DNA from: Nocardia grenadensis NBRC 108939
Lineage (GTDB): Bacteria > Actinomycetota > Actinomycetes > Mycobacteriales > Mycobacteriaceae
DNA length: 64,000 bases
Assembly: GCF_001613445.1 (NCBI RefSeq)
Contig: NZ_BDCJ01000003.1
Coordinates: 62,001-126,000 of the forward strand
Direction of reading: 5' to 3'
Part shown: positions 21,046-28,952 of the stretch, in pieces
How the letters are laid out: every line of letters starts with the position of its first letter
Position numbering within the stretch: position 1 is the stretch's first letter
Program-made: the position numbers and the translations under genes
Notes under the pieces: model-generated
Seen by the model: the letters and a program-made list of their open reading frames with translations, nothing else
The model's database searches: none
Told to the model about the DNA's origin: nothing

Positions 21046-22352
21046 GTGGCCGATCGTCCCATATCGTGCCGGGGTTGCCCAGTTCCCGGTGGTGGGTTGC
21101 CGGTGCCGAGCCAGGCGAGCGCGGCGACGACGAGGGCGGTGACTCCGGTGTCGAGGGTGGGTTGTGGGACTGGCGCGAAGCGGGAGCTGTGGTTGACCGG
21201 GATGTCCTGGAACAGGGTGCCTCTTTCGACGGCTTCGGCGAAGGCGGCCGGGTCGGTGCCGCCGAGTCCCCAGTAGGTGAACGGGACCCCGAAGGCGGCG
21301 GGGATTTCGCTGATGTCCTCGCTGGCGGTCTGTGGCTCGATGGTGTGGGCGGCGGCGCCAAAGGCGGTGGTGAAGGCCGCGGCGACCCGGCGGGTGGTTT
21401 CGGGGTCGTTGACGGTCGCCGGGAAGGTTGTGATCCGCTCGAATTCGGGTTCGCGTGGGGCACCGGCGCCGGTGGCTTCGGCGCGCACTATCCGTTCGAT
21501 GGCGTTCAGGATGTGTTCGCGGACCTGCGGCTCGTAGGTGCGGATATTGATTTCGAGGACGGCGTCGTCGGGGATGAGGTTGGGTCCGGTGCCGGCGTGG
21601 ATACTGCCGACGGTGACGACGGCTCGGGTGGTGGGTGCGAGTTCCCGGGATACCACTGTCTGGAGTCGCAGTATGCACATCGCTGCCATGACGACGGGGT
21701 CGACGGAGGCCTGGGGTTGGGAGCCGTGGGCGCCGCGGCCGTGCAGGGTGACGCGGAGGCTGTCGGCGGCGGACAGGAACGGTCCGGGGCAGGTGCCGAC
21801 GGTGCCCGCGGGATAGGGCAGGACGTGCTGGCCGAGGACGACGTCGGGGGCGGGGATTTTTTCGGTGAGTCCGTCGGCGACCATGGCGCGGGCGCCGTCG
21901 CCGTTCTCTTCGGAGGGCTGGAGCAGCGCGATGATCGTGCCGTGCCAGGCGTGGCGGGCCTCGGCCATCAGGCGGGCGCAGCCGAGGAGGCAGGCGATGT
22001 GGACGTCGTGTCCGCAGGCGTGCATGACCGGTTGCGGGTCGCCGTCGCGGTCGACGGTGGCGGTGGAGGCGTAGGGCAGGCCGGTGGCTTCTTTTACCGG
22101 GAGAGCGTCCATATCGGCGCGCAGCAGCACGGTGGGGCCGGGGCCGTTGTGGAGGACGCCGGTGACTCCGGTGCCGCCGATGCCGGTGGTGATGTCGTAG
22201 CCGTAGTCGCGGAGGGCGGTGACGGCGAGCGCGGCGGTGCGGTGTTCGCTCATGCCGAGTTCGGGGTGGGCGTGCAGGTCGCGGTAGCGGTTCTCGATTT
22301 CGTCGCGGGCGGCGTCCAGGCCGGTCAGAACAGTGGCGGCGTCACGATTCAT
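21042..22352 (-). CDS. M20 family amidohydrolase/peptidase
   Basis: A 436-residue zinc enzyme of the hippurate/IAA-amino-acid hydrolase type. It contains RADMDALPV, HACGHDVH (metal ligands) and QPSEENGDGARAM (catalytic Glu pair), then a lid domain with GRGAHGSQPQ. It removes an acyl or aminoacyl group from an amide; likely substrates are N-acyl amino acids. It is the first gene of a three-gene unit with AraC and VOC. ATG 22352 fits the family's N-terminus (helix then YRDLHAHPELGMSE). Confidence 0.9.
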   Translation of the reverse strand: MNRDAATVLTGLDAARDEIENRYRDLHAHPELGMSEHRTAALAVTALRDYGYDITTGIGGTGVTGVLHNGPGPTVLLRADMDALPVKEATGLPYASTATVDRDGDPQPVMHACGHDVHIACLLGCARLMAEARHAWHGTIIALLQPSEENGDGARAMVADGLTEKIPAPDVVLGQHVLPYPAGTVGTCPGPFLSAADSLRVTLHGRGAHGSQPQASVDPVVMAAMCILRLQTVVSRELAPTTRAVVTVGSIHAGTGPNLIPDDAVLEINIRTYEPQVREHILNAIERIVRAEATGAGAPREPEFERITTFPATVNDPETTRRVAAAFTTAFGAAAHTIEPQTASEDISEIPAAFGVPFTYWGLGGTDPAAFAEAVERGTLFQDIPVNHSSRFAPVPQPTLDTGVTALVVAALAWLGTGNPPPGTGQPRHDMGRSAT

Positions 22353-22381
22353 CGGTAGTGCCTCTCTGCTCGGGGTCGGTG

Positions 22382-23098
22382 TCAGCTGCTGTCCTCGGTG
22401 CTGGGGCCGCGGCCGCGGCGGGTGGTGCGGACGCCGCGGACGGCGGCGGCCAGGCGGGTGTGCGGTTGCCAGTCCAGGCCGTTGGGCAGGCCCCAGCCGT
22501 AGCGGACGGCGGCGAGGCGGAGTGCGAGGGAGAAGACGATGCCGGCGACGATGCCGATCGCGGGTGCGCCGAGGTAGGTGCAGACGACCATGGTGCCGGC
22601 GACGACGGCGGCGACGGTGGCGTAGAGGCCGTTGCCGCCGAAGACGGCCGGGACCCGGCGCAGGAGGACGTCGCGGGTGGCGCCGCCGCCGACGGCGGTG
22701 GTGATGCCGAGAAGTACGGCGGGCAGCCAGCCGAGGCCGGCGGCGAGGGTTTTCTGTGCGCCGGTGACGGCCCAGAATCCGATGACGGCGGCGTCGAGGG
22801 CGGTGAAGAGGCGGTCCCAGGCGTGTTCGCTGAGGTGGATGAGGAACGAGAGGAGGGTGCCGACCACGGCGGTGGGGAGGTAGGCGTAGTCGGTGAGCGC
22901 TACCGGGGGGCCTTGCTGGAGCAGGGTGTCGCGGATGATGCCGCCGCCGAGGCCGGAGACGATACCGACGACGAGGAATCCGAAGAGGTCGAGTTTTTCG
23001 GTGCGGGATACGGCGCCGCCGAGCATCGCGCAGGCGAAGACGCCTGCGAGGTCGAGATACCGGGTGACCTGGTCGATAGTTTCGGCGGGTGCGGTCAC
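22382..23098 (-). CDS. TRIC-type trimeric cation channel family protein (former UPF0126)
   Basis: A 238-residue membrane protein with about seven hydrophobic segments arranged as two repeats. Each repeat carries the glycine signature: GLGGGIIRDTLL and AVGGGATRDVLL. These are the conserved kinked-helix motifs of bacterial TRIC channels, which conduct monovalent cations. The C-terminus is cytosolic and basic. It lies 29 bases upstream of the M20 gene on the same strand and may be co-transcribed, with no obvious functional link. Confidence 0.9.
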   Translation of the reverse strand: MTAPAETIDQVTRYLDLAGVFACAMLGGAVSRTEKLDLFGFLVVGIVSGLGGGIIRDTLLQQGPPVALTDYAYLPTAVVGTLLSFLIHLSEHAWDRLFTALDAAVIGFWAVTGAQKTLAAGLGWLPAVLLGITTAVGGGATRDVLLRRVPAVFGGNGLYATVAAVVAGTMVVCTYLGAPAIGIVAGIVFSLALRLAAVRYGWGLPNGLDWQPHTRLAAAVRGVRTTRRGRGPSTEDSS

Positions 23099-23168
23099 CG
23101 CAGCAAACTAACACGCGTGAGCGCGGGTTCTCGGCGGTGAGGTGTGCCGGGTGGGCCTGCCGCTCCCG

Positions 23169-23198
23169 GCGCCGCGGGCTGGTGGGAGTCCGCGGCGC
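23169..23198 (-). terminator. Hairpin after the FMN reductase gene
   Basis: A perfect 9-bp inverted repeat (GCGCCGCGG/CCGCGGCGC) with a 12-base loop lies 13 bases past the stop of the FMN reductase. It probably ends the LLM/MarR/reductase transcript. Confidence 0.6.
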
Positions 23199-23210
23199 GG
23201 CCAGTTGTGG

Positions 23211-23915
23211 TCAGGCCCGGGGTTGCACCGGCGCTCCCCCGCCGGCCGCGAGCCGCATGAGGTCGGTGTCGAGGTCGACGGTGGTAACGCTCCCGCCGCC
23301 GCTGCCGAAGCTGTGCTGGTAGCTGTGCCACGATTCGTCTTTGACCTTGTGCGCGAACCCGCTCTCCATCAGCAGTACCAGTTCCAGGGCGGCGCGGTCG
23401 ATGCGTCTGTCAAGGTCGGTGTCGCTCCAGTCCTCGGAGGCGGCGAACAGGGAGGTGGGCACGGTCATGGTGCGCAGGAAGGCGAACAGGGCGCGCATCT
23501 GTTCGTCGACGACCAGGGCGTGCCGGGAGGTGCCGGCGGTGGCGGCCAGGATCACCGGTTTGGCGATGAGCAGGTCGTTGTCGAGGACGTGGAAGAAGGA
23601 GGTGAGCAGTCCGCTGGGTGCGGCCTTGTAGACGGGGGCGGCGACGATCAGGCCGTCGGCGGCGGCGAGTGTTTCGACGGCGGCGGTCATCTTGGGGCCC
23701 ATGAGCTGGGAGACCAGCGCGGTGGTGATCTCGGTGGCGAGTTCGCGGAGGTCGATGACGTGCACGGTGGCGGTGGCGCCGCGGTGGCGGGCGAGGGTGC
23801 CGACGCGGGCGGCGACCCGGTCGGCGAGCATGCGGGTCGAGGACGGGTTGCTGGTGCCGCCGCTGACCACGACCAGTCGGTAGGGGGTCGTGCCCTGGCC
23901 GTTGGTGGTGTTCAT
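23211..23915 (-). CDS. NADPH-dependent FMN reductase (CE1759-like partner of an LLM monooxygenase)
   Basis: A 234-residue flavodoxin-fold reductase. VVVSGGTSNPSSTRMLADRV is the phosphate-binding loop and APVYKAAPSGLLTSFFHVLD the FMN-side loop of the MsuE/SsuE group. It supplies reduced FMN. Paired with the LLM protein two genes upstream, it matches the LLM-duo arrangement named after Corynebacterium CE1758/CE1759. The ATG overlaps the MarR stop (ATGA). It is the last gene of the operon, before a hairpin. Confidence 0.9.
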   Translation of the reverse strand: MNTTNGQGTTPYRLVVVSGGTSNPSSTRMLADRVAARVGTLARHRGATATVHVIDLRELATEITTALVSQLMGPKMTAAVETLAAADGLIVAAPVYKAAPSGLLTSFFHVLDNDLLIAKPVILAATAGTSRHALVVDEQMRALFAFLRTMTVPTSLFAASEDWSDTDLDRRIDRAALELVLLMESGFAHKVKDESWHSYQHSFGSGGGSVTTVDLDTDLMRLAAGGGAPVQPRA

Positions 23916-24364
23916 ATCTCGTTCCTTTGGGTGGTGTCGGCGAGTTTGCCGCAGAGCTGTTCGAGGGTGCGTAGTTCGTCGTCGGTGAGTGCGCCGGTGA
24001 GTGCGCGGGCGACGCCGACGGCGTGGCGGCCGCCGATGCGGCGTTGCCGGGTCCGGCCCTCGTCGGTGAGCGAGAGCCGGACCCCGCGGCCGTCGTGCGG
24101 GTCGGGAGTGCGTTGCACGAGGCCGCGGTCGACGAGCCGATCCACCATCCGGGACAGCGCGGGCTGGGTGAGCAGGACGTGCCGGTTGAGTTCGGCGGGG
24201 CGGATGGGTTCGGGGCATTTGGACAGGGTGTAGAGGACGTCGTATTCGCGCATGGTGAGTCCGTGCCACACGTCTTCGGCCGCGAACTGTTTCATCAGCA
24301 CCGCGTGGGCGGTGAGTACTGCTTCCCAGGCGTCGTTGGCGAGCCTTCCGCTGGTTCTGGTCAC
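23912..24364 (-). CDS. MarR-family transcriptional regulator
   Basis: A 150-residue winged-helix protein: LTMREYDVLYTLSKCPEPIR, RHVLLTQPALSRMVDRLVDR (recognition helix) and the wing DPHDGRGVRLSLTDEGR. The GTG start at 24364 overlaps the LLM stop (GTGA) and its own stop overlaps the next ATG. The three genes therefore form a tightly coupled set, and the regulator probably controls the operon it sits in. A candidate operator lies upstream of the LLM gene (25556-25580). Confidence 0.92.
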   Translation of the reverse strand: MTRTSGRLANDAWEAVLTAHAVLMKQFAAEDVWHGLTMREYDVLYTLSKCPEPIRPAELNRHVLLTQPALSRMVDRLVDRGLVQRTPDPHDGRGVRLSLTDEGRTRQRRIGGRHAVGVARALTGALTDDELRTLEQLCGKLADTTQRNEI

Positions 24365-25536
24365 TTGTCGGCCAGGGTTTTCGCGGTGTCCTGGTAGGGG
24401 CTGGCGCCGGCCAGATTGTCTCCCTGGTTGGCGTTGGGGCGGGCCTGCCGGGCGGGCTCGCCACCGTATTCGGCGGTGACGCGGGCCCGATGGGTGGGTG
24501 CCGGGGCCGATTCGGGGTCGCGGCGGGCTTCCAGTTCCTTGCGCAGGAGCGGCACGACTTCCTCGCCGAGCAGGTCGAGCTGGTTCAGCACGGTTTTCAG
24601 GGGCAGCCCGGCGTGGTCCATGAGCCACAGCTGGCGCTGGTAGTCACCGAAGGTGTCGTGGAAGGTGAGGGTTTTGTCGATGATCTCCTGTGGGCTGCCG
24701 ACCGACAGCGGGGTCATTTCGGCGAAGTCCTCGAGGGAGGGGCCGTGACCGTAGACGGGGGCTTCGTTGAAGTAGGGGCGGAATTCGTTCCAGGCGTCCT
24801 GGGATTTCTTGGCGATATAGGCTTGTCCGCCCAGTCCGACGATGGCCTGCTTCTTGGTGCCGTGCCCGTAGTGTTCGAAACGCTGCCGGTAGAACTCGAT
24901 GAGTTGCAGCGAGTGCGCGGTGGGCCAGAAGATGTGGTTGGCGAAGAAACCGTTGCCGTAGTAGGCGGCCTGTTCGGCGATTTCCGGGGTGCGGATGGAG
25001 CCGTGCCAGACGAACGGTGGCACACCGTCGAGCGGGCGTGGGGTGGCGGTGAAGCCCTGCAGCGGGGTGCGGTAGGTACCTTCCCAGTCGACGACGTCTT
25101 CGCGCCAGAGCCGGTGCAGCAGGTTGTAGTTCTCCAGTGCCAGCGGTAGGCCCGCGCGGATGTCCTTACCGAACCACGGGTAGACGGGGCCGGTGTTGCC
25201 ACGGCCGAGCATGAGGTCCATGCGGCCCTTGGACAGGTGTTGCAGCATGGCGTAGTCCTCGGCGATCTTCACCGGGTCGTTGGTGGTGATCAGGGTGGTC
25301 GCCGTGGTGAGGATCAGTCGTTCGGTGGTGGCGGCGATATGGCCGAGCAGGGTGGTGGGTGAGGACGAGAAGAAGGGTGGGTTGTGGTGCTCGCCGATGG
25401 CGAAGACGTCGAGGCCTACCTCTTCGGTTTTGCGGGCGATCTGCACGATCGCGTCGATCCGTTCGGCCTCGCTGGGCGTCACGCCGGTTACCGGGTCGCG
25501 GGTGATATCGCTGACCGAGAAGATTCCGAACTGCAT
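24361..25536 (-). CDS. LLM-class flavin-dependent oxidoreductase (CE1758-like)
   Basis: A 391-residue bacterial-luciferase-like TIM-barrel enzyme. IGEHHNPPFFSSSPTTLLGH and GRMDLMLGRGNTGPVYPWFG are the substrate and flavin loops of the CE1758-type subgroup. It probably uses FMNH2 from the reductase two genes downstream to oxygenate an organic substrate. The last 50 residues are Pro/Ala-rich and extend beyond the barrel. It is the first gene of the operon with MarR and FMN reductase. The substrate is unknown. Confidence 0.9.
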   Translation of the reverse strand: MQFGIFSVSDITRDPVTGVTPSEAERIDAIVQIARKTEEVGLDVFAIGEHHNPPFFSSSPTTLLGHIAATTERLILTTATTLITTNDPVKIAEDYAMLQHLSKGRMDLMLGRGNTGPVYPWFGKDIRAGLPLALENYNLLHRLWREDVVDWEGTYRTPLQGFTATPRPLDGVPPFVWHGSIRTPEIAEQAAYYGNGFFANHIFWPTAHSLQLIEFYRQRFEHYGHGTKKQAIVGLGGQAYIAKKSQDAWNEFRPYFNEAPVYGHGPSLEDFAEMTPLSVGSPQEIIDKTLTFHDTFGDYQRQLWLMDHAGLPLKTVLNQLDLLGEEVVPLLRKELEARRDPESAPAPTHRARVTAEYGGEPARQARPNANQGDNLAGASPYQDTAKTLADK

Positions 25537-25555
25537 CGTGTGTCACTCCCACCGT

Positions 25556-25580
25556 AGGTTCTATGCGTTTGCATCTACCT
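25556..25580. promoter_or_regulatory. Candidate MarR operator upstream of the LLM operon
   Basis: A dyad with outer arms AGGT/ACCT and inner arms ATGC/GCAT around GTTT lies 20 bases upstream of the LLM start. Its size and place suit a MarR dimer acting as self-repressor. No biochemical support. Confidence 0.45.
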
Positions 25581-25726
25581 GAACGGCGGGGGCGGCGGGG
25601 TTATTCCTCGTGCTCTCACAAGCCGCGGAGTGCGGGGAACCGTGCAGCGGATCACGGCGCTCCACTCCCCTGTCCACTGCCATCGCCCGCGTCTCCGCCA
25701 CCCGAGACAGCGGGGACACCGCGCGG

Positions 25727-26788
25727 CTACCCGGCAGCCGGTGGCCGCGGTGGGGCCGGTTGCCGGGTGAGTGAGTCCAGGTCGCGGATGGCGGCGCAGC
25801 TGCGGCGGATCATGGCGGCGAACATGGCGGCGCCGCGCTCGGAGGGGGTGCCGTAGGCGGCGCCGAATACCGCGACCAGCGGGCCCTGCAGGGCGGCGAA
25901 GCAGTAGTCCTGCCAGCAGTCCTCGATGGTGTAGCCGGTGACGCCGAGTTCGGTGAGCCGCCGGTGGTAGGTGACCACCAGATCTTGTTCGACGGCCCGC
26001 CGGGGCTCCGGATCCAGGCTGGTGGTGATGAAGTAGGCCAGGTCGCGGGCCGGGAGTCCCAGGTTGACGGTCTGCCAGTCGACGGCGGTCACCTGCGGTG
26101 GGTCGGCGTCGTCGAACAGCAGATTGTCCAGACGGTAGTCGCCGTGCACGAGACCGAACCGTTCGGGGCGGGCGACCAGCCAGTCGGCGATGACCACACC
26201 GCAGGCCCGTACGGTCTCGTGGTCCTCGGCAGGGAGCCGGTCGCCGAGGCGGTCGAGGACGATGTCGGTGGTGGGGCCGTAGAGCTCGCGCAGCGTGCCG
26301 GCTTCCTCCGGACCGTTGCGGCTGAATCCCTCGATATCGAGCAGCGTGTCGTCACACCAGCGGGGGGCGTGCAGGCCCGCCAGGTTGGCCACGGCGGGGC
26401 GGGCGTGGGCGATGGGGCAGCCGCCGATCTGGTCGCCTGGGCGGGCGGGGGCCAGGTCTTCCAGCAGGAGTACGAATTCGGCGCCGTCGCCGTGTATTTC
26501 GGCGTGGTGGCAGCGCGGAGTGCGGACGGCGACCGTGGTGGCGATCTCGGTGTAGAAGCGGACTTCCTGGCGGTAGGCGCCGGCCAGCATGGCGCGGACG
26601 CCGGGGTCGGCGGCGGGGAGCTTCGCCAGGAGTCGTGTCGGCACCCCGTCGCCGGTGAGGTGCAGCCGGTGTACGGTGCCGATCTGCCCGGTACCGACGG
26701 GTTCGGCGGTCACGGCGGTGACGGGACGGCCGAGTGCGGCCGTGAGCCATTCGGGGGTGAGGCCGGCGATATCGGTGGGGCTGGTCAT
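25727..26788 (-). CDS. Aminoglycoside-phosphotransferase-like kinase family protein
   Basis: A 353-residue protein of the APH/choline-kinase fold. The catalytic loop is HGDYRLDNLLF (Brenner motif) and the metal Asp follows in AVDWQTVNLG. The N-lobe carries LLAKLPAADPGVRAML. Such genes are common in actinobacterial lipid and steroid catabolic regions, where they probably phosphorylate a hydroxylated small molecule rather than a drug. It is the last gene of the SDR/LLM/kinase unit: its ATG overlaps the LLM stop (ATGA). A role in resistance cannot be excluded, but context argues against it. Confidence 0.85.
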   Translation of the reverse strand: MTSPTDIAGLTPEWLTAALGRPVTAVTAEPVGTGQIGTVHRLHLTGDGVPTRLLAKLPAADPGVRAMLAGAYRQEVRFYTEIATTVAVRTPRCHHAEIHGDGAEFVLLLEDLAPARPGDQIGGCPIAHARPAVANLAGLHAPRWCDDTLLDIEGFSRNGPEEAGTLRELYGPTTDIVLDRLGDRLPAEDHETVRACGVVIADWLVARPERFGLVHGDYRLDNLLFDDADPPQVTAVDWQTVNLGLPARDLAYFITTSLDPEPRRAVEQDLVVTYHRRLTELGVTGYTIEDCWQDYCFAALQGPLVAVFGAAYGTPSERGAAMFAAMIRRSCAAIRDLDSLTRQPAPPRPPAAG

Positions 26789-27870
26789 CGGTGGCTCCTG
26801 CCGGGGTTGGCCGGCAGGTGGGCGAACCGGCCGGTGTCGCGGCGGCACCGCCACGCGTCGAGAACGGGTGCGAGTTCGGTGGGGGCGTTGCCGTGCAGGA
26901 TCACACCGTCGGCGCCGGCGTTGAACTGGTCGGCGATCCGGCTCGCGCAGTGTGCCGGGGTGCCGGTGGCGGAGGCGGACGTCCATTCCGCGGGGAGCAG
27001 TTCTTCGACGGCGGCGAGGGTGGTGTCGTCGGCTACAGCGTCGAGGGCACCTCCGGCGCCGGCGACCAGGGGGTGCGCGCGGAAGTCGGCGAGGACCTGC
27101 GGGTCCCAGCCGTTGACCCGGACCAGGATGTCGCCGTAACCCTGCAGGTAGGTGCCGAGACGGCCGACGAGTTTGCGCAGCCGGGCGGATTCGCCTTGGG
27201 TGTCGTCGACCACCGCCAGCACCGACCAGATGCGGATGGCCGCCGGATCGCGGCCGGCGTCCGCCGCGGCGGCGCGGATCGTGCGGACGGCGTGCGCGGT
27301 GGTGTCGTCGGTGAAGAAGGTGTGCAGGACGACGGCGTCGGCGATCTGCCCGGCCAGACGCAGGGTGTTGGCGCCGATCGCGGTGAACATGACAGGGATG
27401 GCTTCGTCGTAGGTGGCGTCGAGGTGCAGAACCGGGTATTTCCCGGCGGGCCCGTCGTGGCCGACGACGGTATCGCCGTGCCAGAGGCGCCGGTAGAGCT
27501 CGGTGACGTCGCGGAGTTGCGCGGAGGTGATCCGGGGTAGGCCGATGACGTCGAAGAGGGCGCCGAATCCGCGCCCGAGGCCGAGGCTATAGCGGCCGCG
27601 GGTGAGCCGGTGCAGGGTGACGGCGCCCGCCGCGGTGATCAGAGGGTGGCGGGTGTTGTGGTTGGTGGCGGCGGTGCAGATGCCGAGGTCGGTGGTGACC
27701 GCGCCCGCGGCGGCGGCGAGGGCGAAGGCTTCTTTGGTGTTGAACCGTTCGGACAGGAAAATCGCGCCGAGGCCGAGTCGTTCGGCGCCGCGGGCCTCGT
27801 CGAGCAGGATGTGCGGGTCGGTGGCGTGACCGGCGAGGCCGTAGCAGCCGAGTTCGGGGAATTCGGTCAC
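26785..27870 (-). CDS. F420-dependent LLM-class oxidoreductase (MSMEG_2249-like)
   Basis: A 361-residue TIM-barrel protein of the F420-type LLM group: LGLGAIFLSERFNTKEAFAL, TRGRYSLGLGRGFGALFDVI and FTAIGANTLRLAGQIADAVV. It probably reduces or oxidises a carbonyl/alkene using coenzyme F420. The GTG start overlaps the SDR stop (GTGA) and the gene end overlaps the kinase start. The three enzymes are therefore made together, opposite CYP51. The substrate may be a sterol or terpenoid-like lipid; that part is inference from the CYP51 neighbour. Confidence 0.88.
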   Translation of the reverse strand: MTEFPELGCYGLAGHATDPHILLDEARGAERLGLGAIFLSERFNTKEAFALAAAAGAVTTDLGICTAATNHNTRHPLITAAGAVTLHRLTRGRYSLGLGRGFGALFDVIGLPRITSAQLRDVTELYRRLWHGDTVVGHDGPAGKYPVLHLDATYDEAIPVMFTAIGANTLRLAGQIADAVVLHTFFTDDTTAHAVRTIRAAAADAGRDPAAIRIWSVLAVVDDTQGESARLRKLVGRLGTYLQGYGDILVRVNGWDPQVLADFRAHPLVAGAGGALDAVADDTTLAAVEELLPAEWTSASATGTPAHCASRIADQFNAGADGVILHGNAPTELAPVLDAWRCRRDTGRFAHLPANPGRSHR

Positions 27871-28763
27871 TGCCCGGCCTCGGTGTCGTGGCCGCCGATC
27901 ATGCGGTGCAGTTCGTCCTGGGTCCAGGGCGGGGTGTCGTTGTGGTCGCGGAAGCCGAGGATGGTGGGGGTCGGGCGGTCGTAACGGCCGACGAATCCGC
28001 CCGCGGCGACGAAGATCTGGCCGGTGACCCGTTCGGTGGCCGTCCCCGCGAGGTAGAGGTACAGCTGGGCGACGTAGTCGGCGGGTGGGGCGTCGAGGGC
28101 GGCGTCCTTGCTGATCTCGTCGAGCATGCCGCGCCGGTACAGCTCCATGATCTTGGCTTCGTAGGCGAACCCACTGGAGAGCCGGGTCTTGGCGCCGGGG
28201 CAGACGACATTCGCGCAGACCTTGTGTTCGGCCAGTTCGGCGGCGATGGCGAGGGTGAGGGAGTTGACCGCGCCCTTCCCGGCGGCGTATCCGGTTCCGC
28301 CGTAGTCGCCGAGGTAGGCGAAGGAACTGGTGTTGATGATGCTGCCGCGGCCCTGGGCGACCATTTTCGGGGCGGCGGCGCGGCAGGTGTTGAACGTGGT
28401 GGTGAGGTGGGAGTCGAGCAGTGCCCGCCAGTCGCGGGTGCTGACGTCGAGAATGGAGGAGTCGGCGGGTTCGGCGATCCCGGCACAGTTGATGAGGACG
28501 TCGACGGCGCCGAAGGTGCGTACACAGGTGTCGACGAGTTCGGTTGCGGTCGATTCGTCGGCGGCGCTGCCGGCGACGCCGATCGCTCGGTGGCCGGCGA
28601 GGGCCAGGGAGTTGACGGTGCGTTCGACGGCGGGGGTGTTGCGTCCGTTGACCACCACTCCGGCGCCGTGTCCGGCCAGGGCGTGCGCGACGGCGTAGCC
28701 GATGCCGCTGGTGGCGCCGACGACCACGGCGCCGCGTCCCCACAGGGTCTGGTTTCCGCTCAT
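27867..28763 (-). CDS. Short-chain dehydrogenase/reductase (SDR)
   Basis: A 298-residue classical SDR. The NAD(P) site reads GATSGIGYAVA, the structural motif NCAG, and the catalytic set is S (NTSSFAYLG), Y-x-x-x-K (YAAGKGA). The C-terminal extension (about 40 residues after GQIFVAAGGFVG) is longer than in minimal SDRs. It probably oxidises a secondary alcohol. M. tuberculosis also has an SDR gene beside its CYP51 gene, so the pairing here is likely old. It is the first gene of the three-gene unit. Operator-like sites lie 40-150 bases upstream. Confidence 0.9.
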   Translation of the reverse strand: MSGNQTLWGRGAVVVGATSGIGYAVAHALAGHGAGVVVNGRNTPAVERTVNSLALAGHRAIGVAGSAADESTATELVDTCVRTFGAVDVLINCAGIAEPADSSILDVSTRDWRALLDSHLTTTFNTCRAAAPKMVAQGRGSIINTSSFAYLGDYGGTGYAAGKGAVNSLTLAIAAELAEHKVCANVVCPGAKTRLSSGFAYEAKIMELYRRGMLDEISKDAALDAPPADYVAQLYLYLAGTATERVTGQIFVAAGGFVGRYDRPTPTILGFRDHNDTPPWTQDELHRMIGGHDTEAGQ

Positions 28764-28802
28764 GGATCTGTTCTCGCTCACTTGTCTCGGCCGAACACTA
28801 TT

Positions 28803-28822
28803 CCGTACAGATGTCCGGACAT
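28803..28822. promoter_or_regulatory. Operator copy A in the SDR/CYP51 divergent region
   Basis: CCGTACAGATGTCCGGACAT contains the core TACAGATGTC (28806-28815) and a perfect palindrome ATGTCCGGACAT (28811-28822). The same arrangement, in the opposite orientation, occurs at 43074-43090. It lies 40 bases upstream of the SDR start. Whether it serves the SDR promoter or a second CYP51 promoter is unclear. Confidence 0.6.
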
Positions 28823-28868
28823 GATGGCATCCCGACAGCGCGCCGGGGGTGGAGAGAGGTCGCACGCC

Positions 28869-28912
28869 TTGCTTGCGCACAACACCCCGTAGTACTGTCC
28901 AGACAGGTGTCT
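28869..28912 (+). promoter_or_regulatory. CYP51 promoter with operator copy B
   Basis: Candidate -35 TTGCTT (28869-28874), 18-base spacer, -10 TACTGT (28893-28898), immediately followed by CCAGACAGGTGTCT (core GACAGGTGTC, 28902-28911). An operator over the start point implies repression. The layout is the same as at 43229-43273 and 51917-51958. CYP51 has its own Shine-Dalgarno site (GGAAGG) further down. Confidence 0.55.
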
Positions 28913-28952
28913 ACCATAGATCCTGGACAGTAATCTGGGGAAGGATTTCCAC

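Noticed and set aside
20596..21678. A 360-residue AraC protein
   Set aside because: Only the last 149 residues are AraC-like. The upstream part is antisense-like reading of the M20 gene, and GTG 21045 overlaps the M20 stop.
25727..26788. Aminoglycoside resistance gene
   Set aside because: The fold is shared, but the gene is coupled to LLM and SDR genes opposite CYP51, so a catabolic role is more likely than drug resistance.
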